This document shows positions 26,004 through 35,267 of a DNA stretch of 64,000 nucleotides, piece by piece. The notes below the pieces were generated by a model. It was not told the origin of the DNA, did not search any database, and saw only the letters and a program-made list of their open reading frames with translations. A program made the position numbers and the translations under genes. The stretch is taken from assembly GCA_016745315.1 (NCBI GenBank), contig CP066886.1, forward strand, positions 1,147,501-1,211,500, read 5' to 3'. Origin of the DNA: Arthrospira sp. PCC 9108 (lineage in GTDB: Bacteria; Cyanobacteriota; Cyanobacteriia; Cyanobacteriales; Microcoleaceae). Position 1 is the first letter of the stretch; each line of letters opens with the position of its first letter.

Positions 26004-27601
26004 TTAAAATAAGAATGTGGTACGCAAAACACCGATTACAACTGTGTCATTATTGGCATTATGTTCTGGATTGGTGACCATAAATACACCCGGTGTCACC
26101 CAGATATAATCACTGACACGGAAACGGTAGAAAGTCTCGAAGTGTAAGGAGGTATCGCGATCTTCTCCCAAGGGCAAATTACGGCCGGCTACCAGTTTAG
26201 GCGGTTGACCAAAGATAAAGGCAAATAGGTCGCCATTACGGCCGAAGGGTTCAGACCAACCGAGAGAAAGGCTGTAGGTGGTAGTGTTGGCATAGGCGTT
26301 GCTGGTAGTTGATTCCCCAAAGGTCACGCCTCCAAAGGCGGCGAGGGTAATATTCGATTTGATGCGCCACTGGAAGGACCCCCTACTGCATTAAAGTTCA
26401 TGGGTTCATTGAGTAACCCGGAGGTGTCGGCGCTCAAACTTCCGGTGAGGGTGTCTAGGCGACCATTGGCAGAGTAGGCGTTAATATAGGTTAAACCTGC
26501 CAAGGTGTTAGCACTGGGTTTGAGTAACAATTGTACTCCTAAAGCACTATGATCGGAATGACTAATGCCGAGTGTGGCATCGGAGCTGCTGCGAGCGCCA
26601 TAGGCTACCTGTAGTCGCACTTTATCGGAAACTAACCAATCAAACCCAGCGCCTCCGTCTAAAGCGCCCATTTTAAATAGGGGGCTACCCTCGCCAAAGC
26701 GGGAAATGGCCGCGACCGCTATCGAAAAAGGGTGAGTTAGCAGTGAGGACGTTGCTGAGACTAAATCCTACGGGGCGGACGGTGAAGACTACCCGGTTAT
26801 TAAAGGCGGGAAATCTGTATTCTAGGTAATCGAGGAATAGTTGATTATTGCTATCAGTTTGGTATGACAGCAGGGCCATATCTCCCAACCCTGGATCTTC
26901 TACGGTTCCGGCTAATCCTCTATTTTCAAAGTTACCGGAAACGAAGCCTATGCGGAGGCGATCGAGACCACTAAAGGAAGATACGGTTCCGAGACGCAGG
27001 AGATAGTGGAGGGTAGCTTGATGGTTGTCTCCGGTGTCGGGAGGGTCTCCGCCTACAGACCAGCAAAGCCGAAGATGGCTTCACCACCGAATATGGTGGT
27101 AGTGGAAAATTGGTTAGCTTCTAATTCTGCGGTTCTGGCTTCTAGGGCGAAGATACGACCTCCTAAGGTGGCGAGTTCGGCGGCAAATTCCTCTTGGAGA
27201 CGTTGGAGGACGGCGAGATCTTCACGGGTAACTCTATCAACTACGGAGGCGGCGATCAGTTCGTTAATTCGCTCTAAACAGGCGTTGAGTCCGGCGGCGA
27301 ATTCGTAGCGGGTCATCGCGCGGTTGCCTCTGTAGGTTCCGTCGGGATATCCTGCTATACAGCCATAGCGTTCAACAAGGGATTGTAGGGCTTGAAATGC
27401 CCAGTCTGTGGGTTGAACGTCTGAGAGTTGGGAAACGGAGGTAACTTGTCCCTGAACTTCTACTAGGTCATCGGTGCTAATGATGTCTTCGGAGAGTTGG
27501 GCGATCGCTGTATTGGTATGGATAATAGAAGCGATCGCACTGGTAAGGGGAAGAATCATTGCTACTTTTGACCAGAAACTATAGCCCCATAATTTGCTCA
27601 T
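26004..27601 (-). pseudogene. SLH/OprB-type iron-uptake porin, multiple frameshifts
   Basis: A signal-peptide-like N-terminus (MSKLWGYSFWSKVAMILPLT) is followed by an SLH domain (DVQPTDWAFQALQSLVERYG, GYPDGTYRGNRAMTRYEFA). A coiled-coil with GGRIFALEARTAELEANQFS and then beta-barrel segments in other frames follow (26888-26685, 26671-26324, 26327-26004). The total of 1598 bases would give about 532 aa, the usual size. The outer-membrane barrel lets ions or solutes through and the SLH domain binds peptidoglycan. At least three frameshifts (near 27050, 26680, 26325) interrupt it. Confidence 0.8.
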
Positions 27602-27643
27602 TTGACAACACTCCTCAGAATTAACAGCGTCTATATAGCCTAC

Positions 27644-27692
27644 AACCCCTATTCTACCGTTACTTAGGTGTTACTCAAAACCATAGCAGGAT
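27644..27692. repeat. Left 49-bp perfect inverted repeat of the recombinase unit
   Basis: Begins AACCCCTATTCTACCGTTAC and is an exact inverted match of 29245-29293. It contains GAGTAACACCTAAGTAAC on the minus strand, related to the outer motifs of E1 and E2. The perfect identity implies recent activity or selection. Confidence 0.9.
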
Positions 27693-27727
27693 AACAAGTG
27701 AGTAAAAAATGAGTAACGATATCAATA

Positions 27728-27769
27728 CCCCCTACTGTAGGGGGAAAGGGTAACTATAATGAGAGTTAC
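27728..27769 (+). promoter_or_regulatory. Palindromes upstream of the recombinase gene
   Basis: CCCCCTACTGTAGGGGG (27728-27744) is a perfect hairpin and uses the same CCCCCTA arm as the element terminators. GTAACT at 27750 and AGTTAC at 27764 form a second inverted repeat overlapping TATAAT (27755-27760), ten or so bases before the GTG start. This looks like an autoregulated promoter. Confidence 0.5.
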
Positions 27770-27778
27770 ACTAGGTTC

Positions 27779-29167
27779 GTGAAAGCCTATCAGGAGTTTA
27801 AGGGGGAATGTCCCAAAGGAGTGACACTCAAACTACAAAAGTCCGGGGCTAGGTACAACCTACTATTGCAGTTTAAGCAACCACCTACCGGGAAACGGCT
27901 ACCCAAAACGGCTAACCTTGAATGTACTCCAGAAGGGGTTATTGATGGAGTCAGGAAAGCTAAGTTGGTATCAGAAGCCCTAGGGACTATCACTAGCGCT
28001 AGTGAATTTTGGGATTGGTACGATGCGACTATCTTAGGAAAGAACCAGATTGAGGATAATCTGATAGCCTACCGGGAAATATTCCAACAACTGGAGGATG
28101 AGTATTTTGCCGGGTAAAACCGCAATACAGGACGACCGCGTTCTCGCGATATCGCTAGCGACTTAGCGTCTTACGAGTCTACTAAAGGGGCGCATTTCAG
28201 GCTGTTCCCTAACTGGGATGAATATCCTAGCTGGGAGAGTTTCAAGGCTATGCTATATATTCCCCTACGGAACGGAGAACAATTAATAGGCTCCAAAACC
28301 TTCAGGGAACGTTACTACATCTTAAAAGCCATAGCTGAGAAATCACCTAACAAAGACCATTTACTCAAACAGCTTGAACCTATTAACGCCAAACAAACAC
28401 AATTCAAAAAGAAACAACGGATAGGCATCGATGCCTTTAAGGATTGGTGGTATAGCGCCAAACAAGAAGCCTATACTGTTAAAGGTCACCAACATCAATT
28501 AACAAGGCATAATTGGTTATGGGTGACTGGTATGGCGGTAATGTACGGGTTAAGACCTACTGAGATAGCCGCCGCCGTTAATCTAACTAAGCCATTTGTA
28601 ACGGATGATGGTATCACTATCAAAGCACTATCAGACCCCGATAATCAAGACAATTACTTGGTGCTAGGTGACTATGTTTACTTTACTGACGCAGAAGGTC
28701 GGAAAGTGAGTATTAAAACAGGGGGAAGGATTGTTGCTCCCATTCCCAGCCCTGAAATGTTTGATTTCCTAGAATTGAAACGACCGTTATTGCCAGAATA
28801 TAGTCCTAGAAAAGGTAGTAAACCCAAAAGCATAGTTACAGGCTTTGAGACAATATTTAGTCAACGACTTCAATTCATGAAATGCCCGGTGACCCAAAAA
28901 TATGCTTTTCGTAGGCTGTACAACCTGTTAGGTGAAAAGTATGGACTACCTATCGAGTTGCGAGCTAGACTTATGGGACATAGCACAATCATTAATGAGA
29001 GTAACTATAAAACAAAAGGGATTGACGCTACCTTAGAAGTTCTCGAAGGATGCTCTAAGTTACCTATACCGTTAAACGTAGCCATAGAACGGTTAACAGC
29101 GTTAGGGGTTGATATTGATGCTCCAGAAGCTAAATTATTTCTCAGAGTTATCTATCAGATAGATTAA
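27779..29167 (+). pseudogene. Tyrosine recombinase (XisA/XisC-like), one premature TAA
   Basis: One frame of 463 codons runs from a GTG start to the TAA at 29165, broken only by TAA at 28115-28117 (codon 113, after DEYFAG). The N-terminal part would be an arm-binding domain. The catalytic domain shows Arg in YGLRPTEIAA near residue 259, KYAFRR near 375-379, LMGHS near 400 and the nucleophile Tyr in NESNYK near 409. The HxxR box reads YxxR, a substitution I recall for the Anabaena XisA/XisC excisases. It lies in a unit with 49-bp perfect inverted repeats, next to the left end of E2. A single base change separates it from an intact enzyme, so readthrough, error or recent inactivation are all possible. 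Confidence 0.8.
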
Positions 29168-29195
29168 TCTAATCGTCAACCTTTCATAAATTAAC

Positions 29196-29228
29196 ACCCC
29201 TAGATTAAACCCCTAGGGGTTATTTTAT
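29196..29228 (+). terminator. Terminator after the recombinase gene
   Basis: ACCCCTAG and CTAGGGGT arms around a short loop (ATTAAACCC), followed by TATTTTAT. It is placed 30 bases after the stop codon. Confidence 0.6.
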
Positions 29229-29244
29229 GGCTACAGATTGATAG

Positions 29245-29293
29245 ATCCTGCTATGGTTTTGAGTAACACCTAAGTAACGGTAGAATAGGGGTT
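29245..29293. repeat. Right 49-bp perfect inverted repeat of the recombinase unit
   Basis: Exact inverted copy of 27644-27692 (ends CGGTAGAATAGGGGTT). It ends about 43 bp before the outer edge of the E2 terminal repeat. A short CCCCTAG/CTAGGGG hairpin followed by TTATTTTA at 29197-29226 lies between the recombinase stop and this repeat and may be its terminator. Confidence 0.9.
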
Positions 29294-29541
29294 ACAGCTT
29301 ATGGGTTAGGAAACTCTCCTTTCGCCTGCATTGCCTTTAAACCCTTATCCTGACAGCGATAGCGGGTTATTACTCAACCCCTATGTCCTATTGAGTTACT
29401 CAGATACTACTCACAATCTAGTCCTAGCACAGGAAAATAATTCTGTCAATAGGTTGATTACTCAGTCAATAAGCACAACTTAATCAATCTGTCAAATACC
29501 CATACCACCCCCCAACCAAACACCGATAGGGTAACTCTCTC

Positions 29542-29598
29542 GTGATACCCGTCAATGGCAAGCCTATCGGTTCGTTACGAACCATTGACTGCTATCAC
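29542..29598. repeat. Large stem-loop in the left terminal repeat of E2
   Basis: GTGATACCCGTCAATGG and CCATTGACTGCTATCAC form long arms (three mismatches) around a 23-base loop with CCTATCGGTTCGTTACGAA. It is the inverted counterpart of 43781-43837. Confidence 0.7.
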
Positions 29599-30004
29599 AT
29601 CGGTCGCACCCCTAAGAGTGTTTGTTTCGGTTATGGGGGGAGGGTATGGCTCAAATTTCAAAACCCATAGGGGTAGTCAGATTATTAGTGAAATATTGAG
29701 GAGCCTACTCACTACCAACAAAATGCGATCGCATAATCACGACTAACCTGGCTATGACATACTGAAGCGATACCCCTAAACAACTTTTCAACTGGTGACT
29801 TGTTTCGTCATCTCTCGCTGATACCTACATAATCCTAGAGAATTGATTCCCCATCGAAACCGATACCTACATACCGCTAGACAAGTCTCCAATTTATAGG
29901 GGTACTGGGTTCCGCCGGGAATGATTACCCCTAATAGACGGGTTAAGGTTTTGGCTTAGGGTGTTTATTGTGGGTAAATTAGAGGCAAGCATTCATATAA
30001 ACTT

Positions 30005-30032
30005 CCAATAGCCTATTGCAATAGGCTATTGG
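30005..30032. repeat. 28-bp perfect palindrome in the left terminal repeat
   Basis: CCAATAGCCTATTG followed at once by its exact complement CAATAGGCTATTGG. The right end has two direct GCCAGTAGTCTATTG units at the matching place (43170-43198). A T-run (minus strand TTTTTTG) adjoins it. Confidence 0.85.
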
Positions 30033-30048
30033 CAAAAAATACATAGAC

Positions 30049-30077
30049 ACCCCCTACAGTCAGAAACCATAGGGGGC
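30049..30077 (-). terminator. CCCCCTA hairpin ending the left arm of E2
   Basis: CCCCCTA and TAGGGGG arms, loop CAGTCAGAAACCA. On the minus strand it follows L5 and is followed by TGTCTATGTATTTTTTG. The mirror copy in E1 is at 10-40. Confidence 0.5.
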
Positions 30078-30114
30078 CATTTAAGTTATTGGGGTAGCTG
30101 TTAGGTGTTAGGGT

Positions 30115-30369
30115 TTAGGGTTTACGCCAACCATCATCATCAATATCATCTCTGTTAATTGGAAGAGGGGGTGATTGCTTTTTATCTTCTAACTGTTTTT
30201 TACCAACTATTGATGCCATAGAATCATTAACATATCTAATCAAATAATTTAGGCTATTTTGGATACCGTCTAACCTATTCTCAATAATTAGGTTTCCTGT
30301 ATGCGTAATGAACGTACTGAGAATAATCGCGACAATAATTAACCCTAATTCAACTATTACCAAGTTCAT
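30115..30369 (-). CDS. L5: small one-helix membrane protein (84 aa)
   Basis: MNLVIVELGLIIVAIILSTF is a single hydrophobic helix (about residues 2-24). It is followed by a polar stretch with a short amphipathic helix and a charged end (DDIDDDGWRKP) conserved with E1. The intact E2 copy confirms the length. The start overlaps or abuts the stop of L4. Candidate roles are holin, spanin-like or virion-membrane protein, judged only from size, topology and position at the end of the fibre block. Confidence 0.65.
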   Translation of the reverse strand: MNLVIVELGLIIVAIILSTFITHTGNLIIENRLDGIQNSLNYLIRYVNDSMASIVGKKQLEDKKQSPPLPINRDDIDDDGWRKP

Positions 30370-30722
30370 TTATATTAATTTCCAAAAATGAAGTGTAAAC
30401 CATTTAATTCTTTCTAGTGGAGAAAATGAAGCGTAAAAATTGCTGTACGGCGGTGATTCAATTATTTGATATTCATTAAGCCATATAATTTCACGTTTAA
30501 CCATCATATTCTGCTTCACATCATTGTATGTGTAAAATTTTAACCACCCTGCCATTTTCCAGTACACGGGTACACTGTCAGCGTCAAATAATATCCTGAT
30601 AAATTTACTGCCAGAAATGTCAGGTAATTTTTTAGTACCGTGTAGCTATCATCTTCTATCCTGAAATTAAGTTCATAAACTTTAAACCAATTACTTTCAG
30701 ATATATCAAGTGCATTAGGCAT
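30370..30722 (-). pseudogene. L4 (E2 copy): small protein, one-base deletion
   Basis: Homologue of the intact 118-aa protein at 321-677. The first part (MPNALDISESNWFKVYEL) and the second part (YWKMAGWLKFYTYNDVKQ) are in different frames because bases are missing near 30642 (ACCGTGTAGCTATC). The E2 length is 353 bases against 357 in E1. Confidence 0.65.
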
Positions 30723-30769
30723 TATCTGTTAATTTATTGTTGTAAGTCATAAGTCATTTTAGTTCTCCA

Positions 30770-32146
30770 TTACAGTTTTGTTAGGGCTAAACACTCACTT
30801 TCACTAAGAGCGCGAGGGTAGTAGCGGAAATCTTTACATATACCAGTTTCAACAACACCATTAGCTCTTCTTAATATAAGAATTTCAGAAATAGGTTGAT
30901 AAGATGTTACTGTATTAGGTGCATCAACCACTTTATCACCGTTAATAAATAACTTTTGCCGACCTTGCTCTAAAACAGATAATATCTTAAATGATGGTGC
31001 GTCCAATCTAGTTATTAAGGGTGATGAATAAGTCAACACACCACCAGACACAGTTCTAGTGTCTATACCGAAACCTGCACTGTCGTCGCCGTGAAGTATC
31101 AAGTTGGTATTATCTGAATTAGTACCTAAAATAGCACCAACTCCTGTCAACTTGTTTGGTGTATATTCTATATAAAAACTACCTTCACTCGGGTTAAACT
31201 CATCCCCCAACACTCGACTAACCGCATCAGAAGCACGTGTTACGCTGGTGGCTTGAGTAGGGGTGTAAGGGGATGGTGTTGATGATGCTTCTAGTTGTGT
31301 ACCCCAAATGTAGATACCTGAAATGCCATCACCTGTGTAAAGAATGCTAGACCCATTATTCAAGTAATGCACTATTGTTGCAGTAGCAGTTGATGATGCT
31401 GTTGAGGTAATTGAGCATCTATACCATCCGTTTCCCATAGACGTTACTGATGAAGAAACAAGTCCTCCTCCTGCTGTAATTGCTCTAGTCAGTAAATTGA
31501 AATTTGCGAAAGAATTGGCGGGAAATTGAGTGGCAAATGCAATTACAAGAATCGAGCGTTCTGCGGCTTTAGCATATATGGTTAATGTATATGTTGTCCC
31601 AGATGTTGCAGAAAATGTACGATTTACATGGTGGGCGGTGTTTGTGCTTGAATCCTCAACTAACTTGTCACCAGTTAAATTTCCATCAAGCGCAACAATT
31701 ACATTTGGCGTAATACTTGCTCGTGTTTTTGTCCAAGTCGCATTATCAAAATCCTCACTCCACGATACCAAATTAGTCCTCTGTTCCTCCACCAACGACC
31801 CTAACCGTTCACCCGTTTCAGGATTAAATGTGTATCTAGGCTTATTCACTGCGGCTGTACGAATCCTGCCTGCTGCGTCTACATACGTTGCCGTAGATGC
31901 TCTAGTAACAGTGTAAGTGTCTGTTACAGGTTCTGTTATCCATTCTTCACCATTGTAGCGTGTGTTGGATTTACCAAACTGAGTTGAAAGGGTAGGTTCT
32001 ATAGAGATGCGAGGTTCAACGTTATACGTATTTGAGTCAATAACTGCTTGTATCCGTTCATTAGTTAAATACAGATTAACTTCACCTTCTGGCAAGTCAT
32101 CGGTTGATTGCCCAAACTTACTAGAGTAAATGTTGAAATTAGTCAT
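30770..32146 (-). CDS. L3: receptor-binding fibre / spike protein (458 aa)
   Basis: The first 40 residues (MTNFNIYSSKFGQSTDDLPE and the LYLTNERIQAVID repeat-like hinge) are the virion-anchor module shared with E1. Residues about 60-120 read RASTATYVDAAGRIRTAAVN and LGSLVEEQRTNLV, the head-spike-fibre type signature found in many phage spikes. Residues 120-290 look like a carbohydrate-binding beta-sandwich (WTKTRASITPN, GWYRCSITSTA, YIWGTQLE). The rest, up to KDFRYYPRALSESE, resembles a ConA-like lectin fold. No S74 chaperone is present, unlike E1. It should bind the host surface. The gene is intact and leftward, after L2. Confidence 0.75.
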   Translation of the reverse strand: MTNFNIYSSKFGQSTDDLPEGEVNLYLTNERIQAVIDSNTYNVEPRISIEPTLSTQFGKSNTRYNGEEWITEPVTDTYTVTRASTATYVDAAGRIRTAAVNKPRYTFNPETGERLGSLVEEQRTNLVSWSEDFDNATWTKTRASITPNVIVALDGNLTGDKLVEDSSTNTAHHVNRTFSATSGTTYTLTIYAKAAERSILVIAFATQFPANSFANFNLLTRAITAGGGLVSSSVTSMGNGWYRCSITSTASSTATATIVHYLNNGSSILYTGDGISGIYIWGTQLEASSTPSPYTPTQATSVTRASDAVSRVLGDEFNPSEGSFYIEYTPNKLTGVGAILGTNSDNTNLILHGDDSAGFGIDTRTVSGGVLTYSSPLITRLDAPSFKILSVLEQGRQKLFINGDKVVDAPNTVTSYQPISEILILRRANGVVETGICKDFRYYPRALSESECLALTKL

Positions 32147-32212
32147 AACTGCCTCTATATTGATTATTTAATTAAATGGCTAATAACTTAATACTAGCCA
32201 TTCATTTGATGA

Positions 32213-32560
32213 TTACATATTGATATATTCGATAATTGTAACGCTGATACTAGCGCTAGATTCTGCTATCGCCTGTAACTTAGTTCTACCCCACGTTATT
32301 GAGATGGTATCACCTGGCTTAACCGAAAATGCAGCGTCTGACACGCTATCACCTGTAGGGTCAAATATTAGATGTACATTGGTATTTGACCGATTCTTTA
32401 CAAACACCGTTCTACCGTTACTGGTAGCATTGATAGGCACAACTTCCGTGATAGTGTTAGCAGTCAAACTTATCGCGGTAGTTTCGGGAGTTCCCGGTAT
32501 TTTACTGCTCATATTTAGAGTGTCTAAATTGACAATAGAACTGTAAACGGAGAAACTCAT
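32213..32560 (-). CDS. L2: small virion-like beta protein (115 aa)
   Basis: Starts MSFSVYSSIVNLDTLNMSSK like the E1 copy. The core VFVKNRSNTNVHLIFDPTGD, AFSVKPGDTISITWG and KLQAIAESSASISVTIIE matches a small beta-sandwich type frequent beside phage fibre genes. About 70% of positions appear shared with E1, so it is under constraint. It has no signal peptide or membrane helix. The proposed role is a minor virion protein linking the fibre or capping it. Confidence 0.65.
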   Translation of the reverse strand: MSFSVYSSIVNLDTLNMSSKIPGTPETTAISLTANTITEVVPINATSNGRTVFVKNRSNTNVHLIFDPTGDSVSDAAFSVKPGDTISITWGRTKLQAIAESSASISVTIIEYINM

Positions 32561-32586
32561 AATAAACTCCTAAATCAAAGTATAAT

Positions 32587-33380
32587 TTACCAATTTATTA
32601 TTTGTTTTAATCCAACAATATTGGTTACGCTATCCTCAGTTATAGCATAGATAGAAGCTGTTGATTTTAGTTCATCATCCCACCCAGCGTTAGGAGGTAA
32701 ATATAGGCATTGATAAGGTACACAGTTACTGATATCGCCGTGACAAAACCATACCCCTACAGAACCTACATTTTGTAAGTGCAACCTATACCGATTAATA
32801 TTTGAGGGTCTAACTAATGTGGGGGTATTGCCTATTGTCACCCCAAAATTTTCGGGTTGTGTCAATGTAGGGGTTTGAGGAACTGTATCGAGTTGATATT
32901 CAGCCATGCCCAAAATATTAATAGAATCATTGTTATGTAACTGAGTTAAACACCTAGCTTTAACTATTGAGTTGCTATCAATTGCTAAACCTTCGTTTTG
33001 ATTAGTGATTAATTCAATTAACAGGTTTTCGGTGTGAATGCCTCCATAATATGGCAATTTGACAATCCCTAAATTTAACCCGTTTTCTGTTGCCATATTC
33101 CCATAAAATATCTGTAAATCTACCGCTCCCTGCAACACTTCCTGTTTTTTTTCCACCGTTGGTAATAGCTATCTTCCGGGTAAATTGTGGGGATTTGTGA
33201 TTGTGCAATACTGGGAGTGTAACATCTAGCGTTTAACGATGATATATAGCTGTAAATACCGATATCATATTTATATCTTTCTGTCATTAATGATTCTAAA
33301 ATAGTCCCGTTAAATAACTCTATGGCGTTACTCCAGTTAGCAGCGTTGATATTAGCCGTGATATTTTTAATACCTCTCAT
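32587..33380 (-). pseudogene. L1: virion-like protein (~264 aa), one frameshift in E2
   Basis: I chose the ATG at 33380 (MRGIKNITANINAANWSN) because TAGGTGG lies 9 bases upstream. The frame changes near 33160, giving an N-terminal 80 residues and a C-terminal 189-residue part. The end (YRLHLQNVGSVGVWFCHG, LPPNAGWDDELKSTASIYAI, NIVGLKQI) resembles virion proteins that carry a terminal beta-sandwich. 794 bases are not a multiple of three, in line with one indel. It heads the leftward transcript; the E1 copy lacks the N-terminus. It might be a major structural protein. Confidence 0.55.
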
Positions 33381-33446
33381 GATTTTAACCACCTATTAAT
33401 AAATTATTTGTTAGTATAATATTACTACTTTAATGTGATTATTTAA
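33381..33446. promoter_or_regulatory. Divergent promoter region of E2
   Basis: Only 66 bases separate the L1 start (leftward) and the R1 start (rightward). The interval is AT-rich and contains TATAAT (33415-33420) within TTGTTAGTATAATATTAC. Both structural blocks must start here. In E1 the region is deleted. Confidence 0.6.
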
Positions 33447-34457
33447 ATGGTTAGAAACACAATTAACCCATGGGACCCAGGTCCTACTAGGGAGCCACCA
33501 AAGAGAGATGAACCAAAGGGAGGTAAAAAACCGCGTGGGTTTGGTAGGAGACCTGGTTTTGGGGGTGGCAGAAGCGGCGGCGGTGGTGCTGGTAACAGTT
33601 TTGGCGGTCCTAATAGCGGTGACGAGGTAGATGATGATAAAGGAAGGCAACCACCAAAACCGGGGAACGAAATGCCAGACCCTCGTGATTATCCTGTTAA
33701 AAATAATAATAAATGGCATTTAATGATTTTTGCTCAAATAGTAAATAGTAGACTTAGCAGTGGAACATCTAGTATTAATAGGCATTGGTGGAGAAGGCAA
33801 GAAGCAACAACGTCAAATTTTAGACTTAATAAGATTGGATTAGATGTCTTTATAGAGTGGGAAGAATCATGGCATGATTCAGAGTACAATTACGAAGAGC
33901 CGATAATTGTACATAATGATTATATTAAACATCGTAAGTTATACCCGTTAAAACCTTACTATATGAATTCAGGTTGTGAAAGAGTTTCATTATATGGAAG
34001 TGGCTTTAATAGTTTTTATAACTCTGAATATAACGCTTCATGTCGTGATCCAAATAGGCTTATGATTAGTCCATTATTTGGGTCTATCTTTTACCGTTTA
34101 ACTCCAGCCACAACCTGGACAGACGTAACAACTGTTTGGACTAAAGACCCGGAAGCAATGTTAGAATATATACATTTATGGGAAGTTCCATATATTGATA
34201 GAGGTCATCAATCATACTACGAATATGAGTCTGACGTATTGTGGGACGCCTATCGAGGTAGGTCGTATGAAAATACACGCTGGTATCCAGTATTTCCTAC
34301 GAGTACTAGATTAAACTATACTTCTTTAGACGGTCCACGAATTTGGGAGAACACCCGTAATTATAGCTATAAACTATGGATTCTGTCTGAAGATAAAGAT
34401 TATTTGCCGCCAGAAAACAACGTTCGTCAAATCACAATACCAGACAGACATGAATGA
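33447..34457 (+). CDS. R1: Gly/Pro-rich N-terminus plus unknown domain (336 aa)
   Basis: Residues 1-75 are disordered and basic/glycine-rich (GFGRRPGFGGGRSGGGGAG). Residues 80-336 form an aromatic-rich, probably beta domain (WRRQEATTSNFRLNKIGLDV, YYEYESDVLWDAYRGR) of no family I recognise. It is the first gene of the right arm and absent from E1 through deletion. The start codon ATG at 33447 has only a weak ribosome site. The last codons overlap R2 (ATGAATGA). A structural or nucleic-acid-coating role could suit the N-terminus, but this is unproven. Confidence 0.65.
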   Translation: MVRNTINPWDPGPTREPPKRDEPKGGKKPRGFGRRPGFGGGRSGGGGAGNSFGGPNSGDEVDDDKGRQPPKPGNEMPDPRDYPVKNNNKWHLMIFAQIVNSRLSSGTSSINRHWWRRQEATTSNFRLNKIGLDVFIEWEESWHDSEYNYEEPIIVHNDYIKHRKLYPLKPYYMNSGCERVSLYGSGFNSFYNSEYNASCRDPNRLMISPLFGSIFYRLTPATTWTDVTTVWTKDPEAMLEYIHLWEVPYIDRGHQSYYEYESDVLWDAYRGRSYENTRWYPVFPTSTRLNYTSLDGPRIWENTRNYSYKLWILSEDKDYLPPENNVRQITIPDRHE

Positions 34458-35267
34458 AGAATGCTGTGGAATGATTAGAAGGATTTACGAGTTCCTAGAC
34501 CCTGAATCCTTTCCGGCTGAAATGCCTACAAAAATAACAGTAGATGCCGATAATCCTGATAATGGAATTAAAGAAATTAAAACATTGCCAGAGTGGTTAA
34601 TGTACAGATTTGACATCGATGATGAGAGGTGGGGGAATTTGAGGTAAAGGTAGAAATTAATGATATCAATCTTCTATCAGAAGAACAAGAAGAAGTAACA
34701 ATAAAATTGCCTAATATTGCAGAATCTATAGCTGAAATTTTCGGGCTGGTTATGGAAATTGCCATCTCTCATCAGGTTACACAAAACGCTGTGTTAACCT
34801 GCTTACATGAAGCAGGTTTGGCTCACGCAGCAGCCTTTAAAGCTGGTAGGGAAGTCTCGGAAATATTAGACTATTTAGGCTTTAAAACTGAGGAAAAATA
34901 CGAGAAACTAAAAACAGCTTTCACTCCAGAGGCTGATAATTTTGAGGAACTACTAGAACCTAACGAAAGTAAAGTTAAAATCACTAATCAAAAGAACGCG
35001 AAAGAAACACTAGAGACAGCCTTAAATCAAATAAAGGAAATATTCTCAATAGTTAGAGCGCAAGGTACTTTACAAGTTAATGGTAATGACCCATCAAAAG
35101 ACATATTAGCCGATTTAACGCGGTTATATGATTCAATGAAAAAACAGGATGAGATTAGAGAACAGGAAACCAATAAAGTCAAAGAATTGCTCAAAAAAGA
35201 CTTTCCTGATATCAAGATAGAAACCGAGTTAATAGACGGCGATAATCCACTAAGGGAGACTCTGTAA
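34450..35267 (+). pseudogene. R2: helical protein (~272 aa), one-base deletion in a G run
   Basis: Starts MNEECCGMIRRIYEFLDPES, overlapping R1. At 34627-34634 E2 reads AGGTGGGGGAATTTG, one G short of AGG TGG GGG GAA TTT. The E1 copy (GATGGGGTGAATTT) keeps the frame. The second part (34629-35267) contains NIAESIAEIFGLVMEIAISH, HEAGLAHAAAFKAG and a charged coiled-coil toward the end (DSMKKQDEIREQETNKVKEL). The stop overlaps the R3 start (TAATG), so the two are co-translated. It may be an unbroken gene with a sequencing error. The function is unknown. Confidence 0.6.

Larger units (their letters stand above)
29337..30124. repeat. Left terminal inverted repeat of E2
   Basis: About 790 bases, no supported gene. 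From outside in: boundary motif (29376-29412), the stem-loop at 29542-29598, a HIP1 octamer near 29727, AACAACTTTTCAACTGGTGA, two GATACCTACATA units near 29820 and 29870, the palindrome at 30005-30032, the CCCCCTA hairpin (30049-30077) and the telomere-like array (30095-30124). It mirrors 43061-44042 but lacks about 200 bases of the right copy that carry the iterons. Confidence 0.8.

Noticed and set aside
30005..30032. Palindrome as an ordinary terminator
   Set aside because: It lies beyond the CCCCCTA hairpin, is replaced by other palindromes in the other ends and is perfect over 28 bp; a role of the element end is more likely.
31530..31916. 128-aa plus-strand frame opposite the fibre gene
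   Set aside because: Antisense to an intact 458-codon gene with recognised motifs.
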